NCBI GenBank assembly: GCA_965153355.1
Contig: OZ231126.1
Location: forward strand, 17,360,001-17,424,000
Direction of reading: 5' to 3'
DNA from: Flaccisagitta enflata
Lineage: Eukaryota; Chaetognatha; Sagittoidea; Aphragmophora
Length of the DNA stretch: 64,000 nucleotides
Part shown: positions 32,001 to 45,265 of the stretch, in pieces
How the letters are laid out: every line of letters starts with the position of its first letter
How positions within the stretch are numbered: position 1 is the first letter of the stretch
Translations under genes and position numbers: made by a program
Notes under the pieces: generated by a model
Told to the model about the DNA's origin: nothing
The model's input: the letters and a program-made list of their open reading frames with translations, nothing else
Databases searched by the model: none

Positions 32001-34806
32001 CTGCCCATCCGCGCGCGACTTGGAACTTGGACTTGTTTAATGTAAATGGTATGCAGGTTCTTTGATTATAACATTTTCTGCGGTTAATGATTTTAAAGCG
32101 CTTTTTAGTTGCGGACACGCAACTCTATAAGAGGCTTTGTCCGTCCGTTGGTTGGTTGGTTGGTTGGAAGCGGTCATCGAGTTGAAAAGTGGGGAAACGA
32201 GCATTTTAGATACTTTTTGTGTATTTGAGTGTTGGGGGTGGATCGGGGTATAGATGGGGGTTGGATGCCCCTGCCCACCCGTCCGCAACGATATTGTGAC
32301 CCCGCGTCACTTGTTATTTCAAACTCCGCTACGTCGTGACCCTATTGTGATAAAAAGGCGTGATATACATATAACGTGCTTGACCAGGATGTGGAAGTAT
32401 GCAAGACTGCTCATAAAGACAACTATGTAGCAGTCCCAAGCCGGCTCATCAAGCATAAGATCAATGAACTTACCTAGACCTAAGCTAATCTGAGTGATGT
32501 CATCTAGTTTGTTATCGACTTGCTTCAAGGAAATCGCGGCTTTTTCTCTCCTTTCTTTTTCCTTGATCTGGTAAGCTTCCAGAAGATTGAGTTTGGCGCT
32601 GACATTTCTTACCGAATTCTCCATTTTTTCATCTCGAGATAAGCTTGCATTTAATTCTATCTTCAAATAGTTAATCGACGCCGCCGAAGCTCGCTCCTGT
32701 AGTGTATCAGCTGAGCAATAAAACAAAAAAGAACGAATTTTTATAAAACAAGGCCGATGAAAGTTTAATCAGAATTGTTTCTAACCTTTGGTTAGGATCA
32801 AAAAGCCTTTAACGTTTTCATATTTTTAGACTAAATGATGTCATTTCCAATCAAAAATCATAGAAATAAATACTAGAGTGGATCTTCTATGCGCCTTCTA
32901 ACAGTTGAGGACTTACAGGGTGATCAATCTCAACTGGCAAAAACTATTAAGCTTTTGCTCTCAGATGCAATATCTGAGGTATCTGAAATCACTTGCTATT
33001 CAAAGAACTATATTTGACATTTTTTGTGTAAAAATTTTATAGGTCTGAGATGAATAGTTTGCCCAAAATATCAATTTAAAGTATTTACACTTGTAGCTGA
33101 ATAAATCTGGGTTTAACAATATAAATTTTTATCATATTGCTTTTATTCCTATATAGATTCAACTGCTATTGTCAAATTGGTATAAAATGAAGCATAATTT
33201 GAATATTTCTTTATTTCACAACAATATTTTATCAATTGTACCATTTTAAACAAAAACTTTATTTGAAAAATAAAGATTTATTATCTATGTTTGTAATAAT
33301 ATGTTTTACTTTAAATTGATGCTGAGGGCTAACTATTCCTCTCATGCTTATAAAATTCAGACACAAAAAATGTCAAACACAGTACTTTAAGAAATATGTG
33401 ATAATAAGTCACTGAAATATTGAATTTAAAAATAAAAGCTTGATAGTTCTTGCCAGTTGATATTGATCACCCTGTATCTTAGTTTAAACTTTTTTTTTTG
33501 GTCCAATGGCTAAGTGACCCATGAACTATTTTGAAATTCGTCTCATAGCCCAATGGCTGAGATGCCTGATTTACTGACAGACGCAATAATGATTAACGAA
33601 TTAAAGGTAGATTGAACCGACCTAAAGAGGTACACGACCAGATATGATTATGCTGTATTGCACTTGATAACCTTACCAACTGTATACATCAAGATCAAAA
33701 CGCAGAGAACAGAAATGGCTGCCACCAATAGTCGATACGTGCGACCACTGAAGTGATGTTTTGTGCGTGATTCAGGTTCTTCTTTATACTCAAGCTGGAG
33801 GTTGACACTTGAATTTTGAGGTTCACCGGTTCTAGAACTCTCTCCCTGTAAGAAAATATAAAATATCCTTAGCTCGTAGAATAAGCAAAACAAATATCTC
33901 TGCCAATATGGTGGGGACATGAAATGGCCACAGATTGCTGATTCTTGTTGTTTGACAATGATGTTATACTCGAACAGCGATGAACCATTCATATGACTAG
34001 TGGAAACAAGGAAAAATAACCTTAAAGGTTAGCCGATGTATATCGTTTCTCATTCGTGCAATCATATAACTTTTTCTCTCAATTCATTTCCGTACAGTCA
34101 GTGGACACAACATGTAAGTGTATATATCATACCATTGACTTTGATCCAACTTATTGATTGTTAACAAAATATTATAGGTAACAGTAAGTTATTACAATGT
34201 GTGATGATCAAAGCTCTGTTTGCAGTATTTGGTTGTTAGAATTACAGCCGGGAGGAATGCTCCATTTTTGTAACGTCACAGCCAGCTTTAATTTCAACAA
34301 CCAGTTTTTGCATTCAAGTTTTTTTTTTTGTTATTGCTAACTTGGATCAAAGCTGCTGGTATGATACACATACCTATGATGTTTCGTCCACTGACTGCGT
34401 AACCTTTAGCAAAAGCAGCAACAGAATGAGGATAGAAATTTCCTAACGCTAATCAACTTTGCATCAACAAATCCCGAGATATGTGACTTGTTAAATGTAC
34501 CAAATTGCTAGAGCTAGAGAAGGATCGTCTTACTTAGGTAAATTAAACAATTGAATTGTTTGTTTTCCTGAGATTTTTTTTTTAAGTGGCCAAAAAAAAA
34601 AAATTGACCTTGATAGCGACAAATCGTGCCCAAATCCTAAGTTTACAAGTTGTTACGAAAAAAAAGAAATTCAGTTTGAATCTTTAAAACCGCCATAAAG
34701 ATCGATTTCCTCGTCTTACCATAGACAACTTTGCTGAAGACTCGGGCAGGTCGTAGGTGTAAATCTGATCAGCATTTTCATCGTATGGATCATTTACATA
34801 ATTCAT
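26126..34806 (-). CDS. Type II transmembrane C-type lectin, 5 exons, 295 aa
   Basis: A predicted cell-surface receptor with an extracellular C-type lectin-like domain (CTLD). Exons in coding order are 34806-34720, 33845-33677, 32710-32474, 29610-29468 and 26377-26126. All junctions are GT-AG, the phases agree (0,1,1,0), and the ATG at 34806 is the first in frame. Residues 1-67 are cytoplasmic, with NYVND (a YxN motif) near the start. A transmembrane helix (LLVAAISVLCVLILMYTV) spans about 68-85. Residues 87-164 form a charged coiled-coil stalk with NAS and NVS glycosylation sequons. Residues about 166-295 form the CTLD, with the family features WKQAQDLC, YHWVGARC, WDDVD and HPFICEF. The EPN/QPD sugar motif and the Cys usually found after WND are absent, so sugar binding is doubtful. 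The layout resembles CD209/asialoglycoprotein/CD23-type receptors; orthology is unknown. Mobile elements fill its introns. Confidence 0.88.
26378..27012. other. Lectin intron 4, proximal part
   Basis: Contains CAGTGGAACCCCGCCTCGA at about 26421, which resembles the outer end of pogo/Tigger-type elements. I could not find a convincing partner end. Confidence 0.35.
27013..27776. mobile_element. TA-flanked mariner-like MITE in lectin intron 4
   Basis: Left end CAGGGCATTCAATCTCATTT and right end ...CAAATGAGATTGAAGACCCTG are inverted. Homology continues about 120 bp inward through GACGTTTTTTGT. TA borders both ends (27011-27012, 27777-27778). The neighbouring hAT element inserted at its right border. 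Confidence 0.8.
27781..29318 (-). mobile_element. hAT-type non-autonomous element, copy 2, in lectin intron 4
   Basis: Inverted relative to 19768-21542, with the same TAGAGTTT/AAACTCTA ends. A perfect 8-bp target duplication CCTGTAGG flanks it (27773-27780 and 29319-29326). The left duplicate is made of the last bases of the adjacent mariner-like MITE, so the hAT element arrived later. This copy has shorter CT arrays (28772-28812, 28968-28996), a TTTTTCAT tract (28078-28168), and a nested GCGACT element at 28235-28396 that copy 1 lacks. Confidence 0.93.
28235..28396 (+). mobile_element. GCGACT element, TTGCGG variant, nested in hAT copy 2
   Basis: AGTTGCGGATACGCAACTC, CCGT units at 28268-28297, GCCCCTGCCCACCTGTCC and a terminal GGCCGTGTATCTGGCCTTGTT. 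It is absent from hAT copy 1 and so is younger than the divergence of the two copies. Confidence 0.85.
29698..29722. repeat. Poly(A) tract, lectin intron 3
   Basis: About 24 consecutive A, followed by CAACAACA. No retroposon body was recognised next to it. Confidence 0.8.
29812..30136 (+). mobile_element. GCGACT element with TTTAAATTA core
   Basis: 5' end TAGTGGCGTGCACGCGACTC and 3' end CGCACGCGACTGTAAGGTGTTGGCCTTGTT. The core is a TTTAAATTA 9-bp array at about 29925-30005. The 3' end (GGTGTTGGCCTTGTT) is the same sub-type as 45279-45656. Confidence 0.75.
30137..30886. other. Lectin intron 3, unassigned
   Basis: Unique AT-rich sequence. No gene or clear element boundaries seen. Confidence 0.5.
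30887..32037 (+). mobile_element. GCGACT element split by a 972-bp insertion
   Basis: The 5' part (CATCGCGCGACTTTATAACCCGCTC) ends at 30912. The element resumes at 31885 with CGCTCTGTCGGTCGGTCGG and runs to GCGCGCGACTTGGAACTTGGACTTGTTT. Removing 30913-31884 and one CGCTC restores the family sequence. Confidence 0.75.
30913..31884. mobile_element. Inverted-repeat element with CACTG/TAGTG ends
   Basis: Starts CACTGTGTGCTGCATTGTGC and ends GGCCCTTAGTG. Subterminal GCGCTAGGTGGCTC pairs with GAGCCATCTAGCGC. A 5-bp duplication CGCTC lies at 30908-30912 and 31885-31889. CACT(A/G) ends recall CACTA elements, but a 5-bp duplication is longer than usual for them. It lies in lectin intron 3. Confidence 0.7.
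32107..32305 (+). mobile_element. GCGACT element, TTGCGG variant
   Basis: AGTTGCGGACACGCAACTC, TTGG/CCGT units, GCCCCTGCCCACCCGTCCGCAAC. It ends in the alternative tail CGATATTGTGACCCCGCGTC, also seen at the left of 13253-14068. Confidence 0.75.
32926..33474. mobile_element. TA-flanked mariner-like MITE in lectin intron 2
   Basis: Ends CAGGGTGATCAATCTCAACT and ...GATATTGATCACCCTG are inverted for about 45 bp. TA borders are at 32924-32925 and 33475-33476. Confidence 0.85.
34095..34400. mobile_element. Inverted-repeat MITE in lectin intron 1
   Basis: Left CAGTCAGTGGACA...ATATCATACC...TTTGATCCAA is matched in reverse complement by TTGGATCAAAG...GGTATGAT...GTCCACTGACTG at about 34343-34397. 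The target duplication is unclear. Confidence 0.6.
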
Positions 34807-35460
34807 CTTCTATTTAGAAAAAATCGACTTTAGAATAGAAATTGGCTGTGTTCAAAAACTTGTTTGTTTTTCATATATGTTCTATTGTTTCTTCGGTTTG
34901 TTTTGGTTCAGAGCAACTCTGACATACGTCGGCTAAGCCTTTTATACTTCAGGCTGTATATTCAGATCTAATTGATCCGTAGATCCTGCGGAGAATTGTC
35001 GTAAGCGCTATACAAAAACTACCAATTGTTTCTGAGTAACTTATGACATAAAATCTATCAACATTGACTCATGCCTCGAAATTTCGATCAATTCATCACG
35101 GCGGAATTTCTGTGCAGTCAAAATTCCGCCCTCGTAGGCGTTATTTCCTACTATTTCTTTTTTTTTTTTTCACGCTGTTTATATTACACTGATAAAACCA
35201 TTGCATTACCCTTTGACAATTTCCTGAGTTGGAGTCATTTACCTCTCTTAACCATCTTTCTTTTAACGTACAAGTCCATAGATCCAACTGTTCGGTGAGG
35301 TCACTCAACAGCCAAGGCGTTTGTACAGAATCAATCGAGGCTGGATACACAGGGCCATAAGTCACATGTTGATGGGCAGGGGCATTCTATTTAGGTGGGA
35401 GGCCATTCGGGCACATACCATTGAAATCTATGTATCATCCAATGTTTCGAAAATCTTTTC
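34807..35460. other. Upstream flank of the lectin gene
   Basis: Presumed promoter side of the minus-strand lectin gene. TTTTATACTTC lies at about 34940 but no core promoter is certain. A degenerate GCGACT 3' remnant (GGATACACAGGGC, GGGCAGGGGC) is at 35340-35380. Confidence 0.4.
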
Positions 35461-35514
35461 TTCGATGATTTAATAAACGTTTATCGCCATGATTTTCATT
35501 GTTCGATTCTTTTT

Positions 35515-36112
<598 letters not shown>

Positions 36113-36117
36113 ACATT

Positions 36118-36240
36118 TTCTCCGTCAGAGCGACGGTTGATTGACCACGTTATAAGATAGGACATAACAACTCTTCCAGTCGCGGACGGACGGATCGACC
36201 GATCGACCAATCAATAAGTGGCTCATAAAGTCGCGCGTTC
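36118..36240 (-). mobile_element. GCGACT element remnant
   Basis: GGAC/GACC units with ATAAAGTCGCGCGTTC at the right edge. Confidence 0.45.
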
Positions 36241-36930
36241 AAGAGTAAAAACGAGAGGTATAAACAGCTGTTCCTTTTCAAATTTCCCTGATTGTCCCAA
36301 TGTTTGCACGCGAAAAATCCTCCGTAATAACGAAACCCCAACAGTTAGCAACATGTGTACATGCGCAGCATATACATTTGTTTCCATACTCCGTATGCAC
36401 ACTTAAAAAAAACTCTCTGAAACCCAAAAAGATAGCAGCATGTCATAGAAACATTGCCCACAAATTATGCATTTCGCTACTAGAGTGTCAATCTTTCCCT
36501 CTCAATGGCTGCTTAACCATTAGCTTGCCTCAATTCCAAATTTCTATTAGTTGAAAATGCAGATGGGGAAGAGTAAGTAAAAATTTTTGTATGATTGTTT
36601 GTTGCTTACTTGTTATCCTTATATTGTGCCGGTACTCGTATGTATGGAACTTCAACACAGGTCATTTGGTCAGTCGTTGGAGAGGCTGAAATTTTGTCCC
36701 TGCCGAAATTACGCGAGAGTCGTGCAGCTGTCCACAAACTGCATATATTGGACATCCAAAAATGTTTTTGGTTGCGTTCTGGCGAGTTGCGACTCTAGCT
36801 CTACAAGCCAATATTTCATCGGTTTATGAGGTTGTCGGTTCTTGCTGAAATCTTTCAGATGAAGATCTCTCTATTACTAGGTTAGCCACCTTAGTCTTGC
36901 AACACGCATGCACACATAACTATGACAAAA
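36241..36930. other. Intergenic sequence without recognised features
   Basis: No gene-like structure. Open frames near 36587-36829 lack domains and overlap in two frames. Confidence 0.5.
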
Positions 36931-36932
36931 AG

Positions 36933-37201
36933 AACAAGGCCAGATACACGGCAAGACAGTCGCGGACGGTTGGGCAGGGGCTGTAATTCGAAAACCGCTG
37001 GCAATAAAAAAAGATTTTGGACGGTCGGACCGACACGGCAAGGTGTAGTGTCGCGTGTCCGCGACTAAAAAGCTTGTTTCTCAGTGTTTCACATTCAAGC
37101 AATGGGAACAAGGCCGGATACAGGGCTACCTCAGAGGCGTGCGGGTGGGCAGGGGCAGTGCTGGAGAAGGTCACCAGAGCATTTGGGCAGGAGCTGTAGG
37201 C
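36933..37201 (-). mobile_element. Two tandem GCGACT elements
   Basis: The first copy (36933-37068) runs from AACAAGGCCAGATACACGG to GTCGCGTGTCCGCGACTAAAA. A second, truncated copy (37108-37201) begins AACAAGGCCGGATACAGGG. It has GGGCAGGGGC and TTGGGCAGGAGC blocks and then runs into family A. Confidence 0.75.
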
Positions 37202-37214
37202 TCAAAAAGCTCAA

Positions 37215-38012
37215 CAGGTCGCCCAAGGGCAATATGTGGTCAGCGATACCCGTTGCCCTGCTTTGAGTGATTGTGAATTGGAGTGAGGGAAAGCAGGGCA
37301 GCGGCCCCGAAGGGGACAAAGTCCTGTAGAACACAGGGGGACTTTCGTTTGTCCTACCTGAAGAAGTGGATGAGATGCTATAGAGGGCTGACTGAAGGCA
37401 TTCAAGAGCCTAAACTGTGGTCTAAGAAGGCTGATATGAGGCCTGAGAATGCCGATTGGAAGCTTAAGAGGGCTGACTTGAGGCTTGAGAGAGCTGGATT
37501 AAGGCTTGAAAGGCCAGAGGACTGATTTGAAGCCTGGGAGCAAAAAATTGAGGTTTAGATGGCTGACTTCAGGCCTGAGAGGCCTAATTTCAGGCATGAG
37601 AGTCCAGGTTTGAGGCCTGAGAATTTGAATTTGAGGCCTGAGAAGCCAGATTTGAGGCCTGAGAGGCCAGATTTGAGGCCTGAGAGGCCAGATTCGAGGC
37701 CTGAGAGGCCAGATTTGAGGCCTGAGAGGCCAGATTTGAGGCCTGAGAGGCCAGATTTGAGGCCTGGGAGGCTGGATTTGAGACCTGAGAGGCTGGATTT
37801 GAGGCCTGAGAGGCCAGATTTGAGGCCTGAGGGGTCTGATGAAGGGGGGGACTAACGAACGGACGGACGGACGGACGGACGGACGGACGGACAGACGGAC
37901 GGACGGACGGACGGACGGACGGACGGACGGACGGACGGACGGACGGACGGACGGACGGACGAACGTAAAAGTCCCCTGTTCTACAGACTTCGTCTCTTCG
38001 GGCCGCTGCCCA
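37215..38012. mobile_element. Family A foldback element with expanded minisatellite
   Basis: Leader GGTCAGCGATACCCG, left end AGGGCAGCGGCCCCGAAGGG with GTCCTGTAGAACACAGGGGG, and right end CCCCTGTTCTACAGACTTCG then GGGCCGCTGCCC. The core at 37390-37845 is a 21-bp minisatellite (GAGGCCTGAGAGGCCAGATTT) with at least 12 near-identical units, then (GGAC)n at 37859-37962. The 21-bp period creates an artefactual RPERPDL-type open frame. Confidence 0.85.
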
Positions 38013-38042
38013 AAACGCCGAAAAGTAATAGTAAAAGCGTTA

Positions 38043-38531
38043 GTTGGTCAGCGGTACCCGTGCCCCGCCTAAGTTGGTTGTGGTTGAAGTCAGAGCAGGG
38101 CAGTCCAAGGGGGACCTACACACACATGGGATTTTCCTTCCTCCACCCTCCTCCTCTCTCCCCTCCTCAATACCAGTCCCAAATTCCAGTCTCGAGGCCC
38201 AAATCCCAGCATCAGGCCCAAATCCTAGCCTCAAGGCCCAATCCTAGCCTGGAGGCTGAGATTGGGGCCTCAAGGCCGGGTCTGGGCCCTGGCTGGATTT
38301 TGACCTTTAGGCTGAGATTTGGGCTTCACGGCTGAAATCTGGGCCTCCAGGCTAGGATTTGGGCCTTGAGGCTGGGATTTGGGCCTCAAGACTGGGATTT
38401 GGGCCTCGAGACTGGAATGTGGGCCTTGGGACTGGGATTTGAGGGGGGGACGTAGGAGGAGGAGGAGAAGGAGGAGAAAATCCCCCATATGTGTGAAAGC
38501 ATAGTCATCGACCCCTACGGGGCCGCTGCCC
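38043..38531. mobile_element. Family B foldback element
   Basis: Leader GGTCAGCGGTACCCGTGCCC, CACACATGGGATTTTCCTTC left block and CCCCCATATGTGTGAAAGCA right block. Between them are minisatellite units CCCAAATCC-AGCCTC-AGG and their complements. It ends GGGGCCGCTGCCC. It abuts family A at its left and a GCGACT element at its right. Confidence 0.8.
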
Positions 38532-38533
38532 AA

Positions 38534-38676
38534 AAAGGGGACCGACTGACCGACCGATCAAACAACCGACCAAACAACCGACCGACCAACCGACCGACCG
38601 ACTGACCCACCGAACGACCGACTGACCGACCGACCGACCTAGCGGGGTGTAGAGTCGCGTAGCACGCGACTACAAT
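38534..38676 (-). mobile_element. 5' part of a GCGACT element
   Basis: GACC/GACT tetranucleotides (38540-38638), then GTAGAGTCGCGTAGCACGCGACT. No 3' end. Confidence 0.7.
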
Positions 38677-39237
38677 CATAGCAAAATCTTTAACCTTTTT
38701 GACGCTCTGCGAAAGTTCTTTCAAATGAGACCTTGTTGGATGTCCTAACTCTATCCGTTTAGAAATGCTATTAAGATGAAGACAGGTGGTCAAGAATTTG
38801 GAAATTCACTACGCATAAAACGCATTATTAACAAACGGAGAGACTAAAATTGCTCATTGGGGAAAAATTCAAATGATTACTTTTTTTATCGGTGATTTTT
38901 TTCTTCAAACCATCTCCGTTTCTAAACGAATAAAGCTATAATGACCAGCATTTTGAAGATTTTTTGCAGAGCTTTCAAACGGTCATGGATTTTTTATGGT
39001 TCAGGCCCGTAGTTAAGCAAAATTTAGCAAAACAAAGTGTTCGCTTTTTTTCTTTACCATAGTTACTTGAACAAAAACGAAAACAAATACAAACGCTCAT
39101 TGCCACCACAAAAGCAAAAATCAATTTGTCACTTCCGGAACCTCACGTCCATGCAACTGAGACTAAATGAAAAACTATTCGCCAATAATTATGGAAAAAA
39201 GGCTGTTGCGTTTTTTTCCAGCCCCCCCCCCCTTTTT
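38677..39237. other. Intergenic sequence without recognised features
   Basis: AT-rich unique sequence with no gene signal. Confidence 0.5.
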
Positions 39238-39330
39238 TAGATGCGTCCTCGCATCTCTATAAAAGGGTCTGTCCGTCAGTCCGTTGGTCCGTCGGTCCGT
39301 CCGTCCATCCGTCCGTCCGTCCGTTACGCC
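39238..39330 (+). mobile_element. 5' part of a GCGACT-related element
   Basis: TAGATGCGTCCTCGCATCTC is a palindromic 5' end with a different stem from other copies. CTATAAAAGGGTCTGTCCGTC and CCGT units follow. The 3' end is not found. Confidence 0.6.
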
Positions 39331-39649
39331 TGTGCAAAAACTCAGCTGTTTTTGGCCACGATGAGATCTTATACTGAAACAAATGATCAACCAACATGTT
39401 TTGAGAGCCTTTTCTCCCTATCTGTCCCATCTGTCTCTCCATATATATGTCACATGATCAATACACATAGAGACACAGCCCGGACGCATCGTTGCCTGGT
39501 TGGGCTTGTTTTTTTCCAATCCGGCGACAGACACTTGCTAAATGTAGCTCTCGTTGCTTTTTGTCACTCAACCAGAGAATGATCAACATGAGAGGTATTG
39601 GTTATCTCTTTGTTATAAAATACTAGCGTTATGATAGCGATATGTCATA

Positions 39650-40208
39650 CAGTAGATGTCGTCTAGACTTGGAAATACAGGAAGACAAATTTACTTAAGA
39701 GACTGATATTTGGAATATAGACTGATAAAAGGATGCTTTGTTGCCCATGGGTGTTGGTTGCCATGGAAACACATTTTCATGTATTCACGCTAAAGTATCA
39801 ACATTTTGAGAAATTTTTTTAGGGAACATTGTTTAAAACAAAATTTGCCACAACTTTCCCATAGTATGTTCTGTAAGAATATTGCTCGTTTAGCCGTTGC
39901 TAGGGAGCGTAACTATGTGTGACAGCCCTGTGATGCTCCCTAGCAACCGCCAAACCAGCGATATTCTTACATAACATACTGTGGGAAAGTTGTAGCAAAT
40001 TTTATTTTAAACAATGTTCCCTCAAAAAATTTCTCAAAAAATTGATACTTTAGCGTAAATACATGGAAATGTGTTTCCATGGCAACCAATACCCATGGGC
40101 AATAAAGCATCGTTTTATTAGTTTATATTCCAAATATCACTTTCTTAACTTTGTTTTTCTTCCTGTAATGAATTCTCCCGTACTTCCAAGTCTAGACGAT
40201 ATCTACTG
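39650..40208. mobile_element. CAGT foldback element, copy 1 (559 bp)
   Basis: A near-complete palindrome with termini CAGTAGAT and ATCTACTG and TA on both sides (39648-39649, 40209-40210). The arms share TTGCCATGGAAACAC, ACAACTTTCCCA and GCTCCCTAGCAAC. Its inner 250 bp are closely related to the copy at 44681-46086. Confidence 0.9.
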
Positions 40209-40210
40209 TA

Positions 40211-40693
40211 TCATAATGTCTAGATAAAAAGTGTCTAACGTCCTAACATGGAACTCGAAGTTCACCGATATCTGGCCTCAACAACTCGGACTTTTCCTCC
40301 GATTCATGTTTTCTGCCATGAAGGCCCGGAGCTAAAGCCCTGAGCCTGCGCGGGTAAGTGTGAACCATCGGGCTCTGAAAACCCTCTCAATTTCGAATTT
40401 CATGGTTGAATCGAGAGAGTCTTTTATGCAGAAAAAGGTATGATATTTTTGGGACCAACCAGCTTAGTCTCTTTGATCTCTCCAGTCTTACTCTACATTT
40501 TTTCAATACCGTATTTCTTGAGATCAGCCCTCTTAAAAATGGTGTAGCAGGTAGCGCCGCTACTCGGAAGAGAAAGGGATGTGTCGGAAGGTTTTGGCAG
40601 AAAAAGAAGTGAAAGAAAAGAAAGAAGAAAGAGAAGAAAAAGAAAAGAGAAAAAAAAAAGGAGGAGAAGGAAAAAAAGAAATAAAAGGAAAAG

Positions 40694-40776
<83 letters not shown>

Positions 40777-40844
40777 CAGATGGGTGAGTGGGAAGGTCTT
40801 GGAAGGGGCAGCGGAGCCTGAGAGGGAAGAAGAACAATAGAAAG
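40211..40844. other. Intergenic with (GA)n array
   Basis: Purine-rich sequence from 40600, and (GA)n at 40699-40774. No gene seen. Confidence 0.7.
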
Positions 40845-41046
40845 AACAAGGCCGGATAAACGGCTACCAAAGTCGCGTGCGGGTGGGCAGGGGCCATATT
40901 TGAGGTCACCAGACCATTTGGGCAGGAGCACTGAGGTCAAAGAAATAAAATCATAAAAAAAAGTAAAGTGTGACCGACCAACCGACCAACCAACTGACTG
41001 ACCGACGGACAAAGCGGGTTGTAGAGTCGCGTGCACGCGACTAAAA
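40845..41046 (-). mobile_element. GCGACT element
   Basis: Complete copy from AACAAGGCCGGATAAACGG to GTCGCGTGCACGCGACTAAAA. It is very similar to 12910-13107, including the AAAGAAATAAAATCATAAAA segment. Confidence 0.88.
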
Positions 41047-41452
41047 ATTAGGAGAAGAAGAAATAGGGAACAAAAAAGAAAAAGAAAAAGAAACGGAAGA
41101 AAGAAAAACAGGAAGAGATAGGGAAAAAATGGACAGAGTGTGGTCCTACCAAATATGCAATTGGGCATCATACATTTGTTTTTGGGACTAGAATTTTTGG
41201 TAAGGGATATTTTATTTTTCAGTCAGTCATTTAAGCAACGATAGTTTTCTGCTTTGTTCTTGTGAGTCAATAAAAACAAATGTTTGGGGTTCTTTTAAGT
41301 TTTGGTGTATTTTGACTATTTTCACTAGTGGAGTTGGATTTTTCATGTTGGAAAACTTGAAGGGCAAAATCCTGCTACTCGGAGGGAAAACATTTTTAAG
41401 AGGGCTGCTTGAGATAACAATTCCCTCATCAATCTCTCTCATTGTCGCAGAA

Positions 41453-43425
<1,973 letters not shown>

Positions 43426-44164
43426 GGGCTACAATGTCAGGCCCCCGGAAGGGTCATTGAAATATTTAGAGCTTGTTACGTCCTCCTAGGGGCCTTGTGG
43501 CGTCCATCTACAACGAGTTTGGGCAGTTACTGATTGAAATTATGATCGATGTACCTCAAGTTGTTATTATTGTTGTTGGCGTTGGAATTATTGTCCTCGC
43601 TGATGTTGTCGTAGTCATCATCTTATTGTCGTTGTCAATTTTAATCCTCAGCATCGTCGTCATGCATAATGTGATCGTTTTTGTCATTTTTCCTTCATTT
43701 TTAGTCTCAAATTAAAAATGGAGGAAAAAAAAGATCAAGTGTGAAAAAAAGTAAAGTAGCTCCAATTCGGTATTGGATGATCTTAGCAGAATTCAGAGAG
43801 CGATTTCTCATCATGTCAATGAAAATCATTGTGGCCTAGTGCTTGGTCACTGTCTCATCACTATGTCATAAAATGAAATAATAAACAATTTTTTCGTGTG
43901 TTTTAAGGTCGGCGCTATTGGCACATGATGATAGGGACTGAGACCTCCCCCAAAACACAAACCAAATTATTCTGGATGAATTTGTCGAGTCAAAATGATT
44001 TAGACTATCGTAAAACTTGATTTACAAGAACAGGGGTAGTTCTATCATAAGATTAGTGGTGGGTGGGAAAATCTCCTTATAGATCAAAGTGTCTAGGTCC
44101 ATAAAATGACATAACAAGCTCTAAATATTTTAATGACCCTTCCGGGGGCCTGCAATCGTAGCCC
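43426..44164. mobile_element. piggyBac-like MITE, TTAA-flanked
   Basis: Termini GGGCTACAATGTCAGGCCCC and its inverted partner ...GGGGGCCTGCAATCGTAGCCC match over about 60 bp, including TATTTAGAGCTTGTTA. TTAA lies at 43422-43425 and 44165-44168. The left TTAA contains the TAA stop of the receptor gene. No transposase is encoded. Confidence 0.92.
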
Positions 44165-44325
44165 TTAAATCATCATTTTTGTTCATTTGTGAAAAAAACG
44201 TAATATTATGTAAAAAAATTCCACAGCATTGCCCCCCCTCAATAACACCTACATAATTGTGAATTATCTCCGAATAATTCACAGAACGTTGTCACATTGC
44301 TACATCAAATGTCACTTGTATATTA

Positions 44326-44669
44326 CGTCCCATGAAGCGCCCCAAACTTCGACTATGGCTTTCACCAATCTTGCCACAGTTGAGGCTCGGTAAGAAAATA
44401 TTCCATGCAAAATTTTGGGCCTCCCAGATAGCAGGAACCTTCGTTAGGGTGAGGTTGGAGTTTGCATTGAATTAGCATTGGAATCAGTATTTCTATTATG
44501 CAAATTTTGTCTCTGCTATAGATTTTTATGGAAACTTCATGGTCACCCTAACAAAGGTTCCCCCTATCCAAGAGGCCTGAAAATTTGCATGAGATATTTT
44601 TTTACCAAGCCTCGTCTATGGTAAGATTGGTGAGAGCCAGTGTTTAACTTAGGGGCGTTTCAATTGACG
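44326..44669. mobile_element. TA-flanked foldback MITE (344 bp)
   Basis: Arms of about 130 bp share CACCAATCTT, GAGGCT(C/T)GGTAA, AATTTT and GTTAGGGTGA. The ends ACGTC and GACGT are bordered by TA at 44324-44325 and 44670-44671. Confidence 0.7.
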
Positions 44670-45265
44670 TATTGTATATACAGTGGGTTTCGTGGAATAA
44701 CAGCCTAAACTGGAGGAAGGTATTTAAGTGTCTTAATTTCATTTGACAAACTTGATATTTAAAATATAAGTTGTTCACTCAATGCTTTTGTCCCTGAGTT
44801 TTTCGGTTGCTATGGAAACCAAAATTATTTTTTTAAACATTTATAACCACTAAAATATCAATATTTTGAGAAATATTATCAGGGAACATTGCTCAAAATT
44901 AAATTTGCTACAACTTTCCCACAGTATGTTCTGTAAGAATATTGCTCGTTTGGCCGTTGCTAGGGGGCATCACACCTAGCAACCGCTAAATGATGCTCCC
45001 TAGCAACGGCTAAACGAGCGATATTCTCACAGGACATACTGTGGGAAAGTTGTAGCAAATTTAATTTTGAGCAATGTTCCCTGATAATATTTCTTAAAAT
45101 ATCAATATTCTAATTGTTATGAATGTTTAAAAAAATAATTTTGGTTTCCATAGCAACCAAAAAACTCAGGAACAAAAGCATCGAGTGAACAACTTATATT
45201 TCAAATATCAAGTTTGTCAAATAAAATTAAGACACTTAAATACCTTCCTCCAGTTTAGGCTGTTA

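Noticed and set aside
33530-33600. tRNA-like stretch (GTCTCATAGCCCAATGGCTGAGATG)
   Set aside because: No anticodon stem, T-arm or B box could be formed around it.
37559-37855. A 98-residue RPERPDL-repeat protein
   Set aside because: It arises because the family A minisatellite has a 21-bp period, a multiple of three. It has no splice or coding context outside the repeat.
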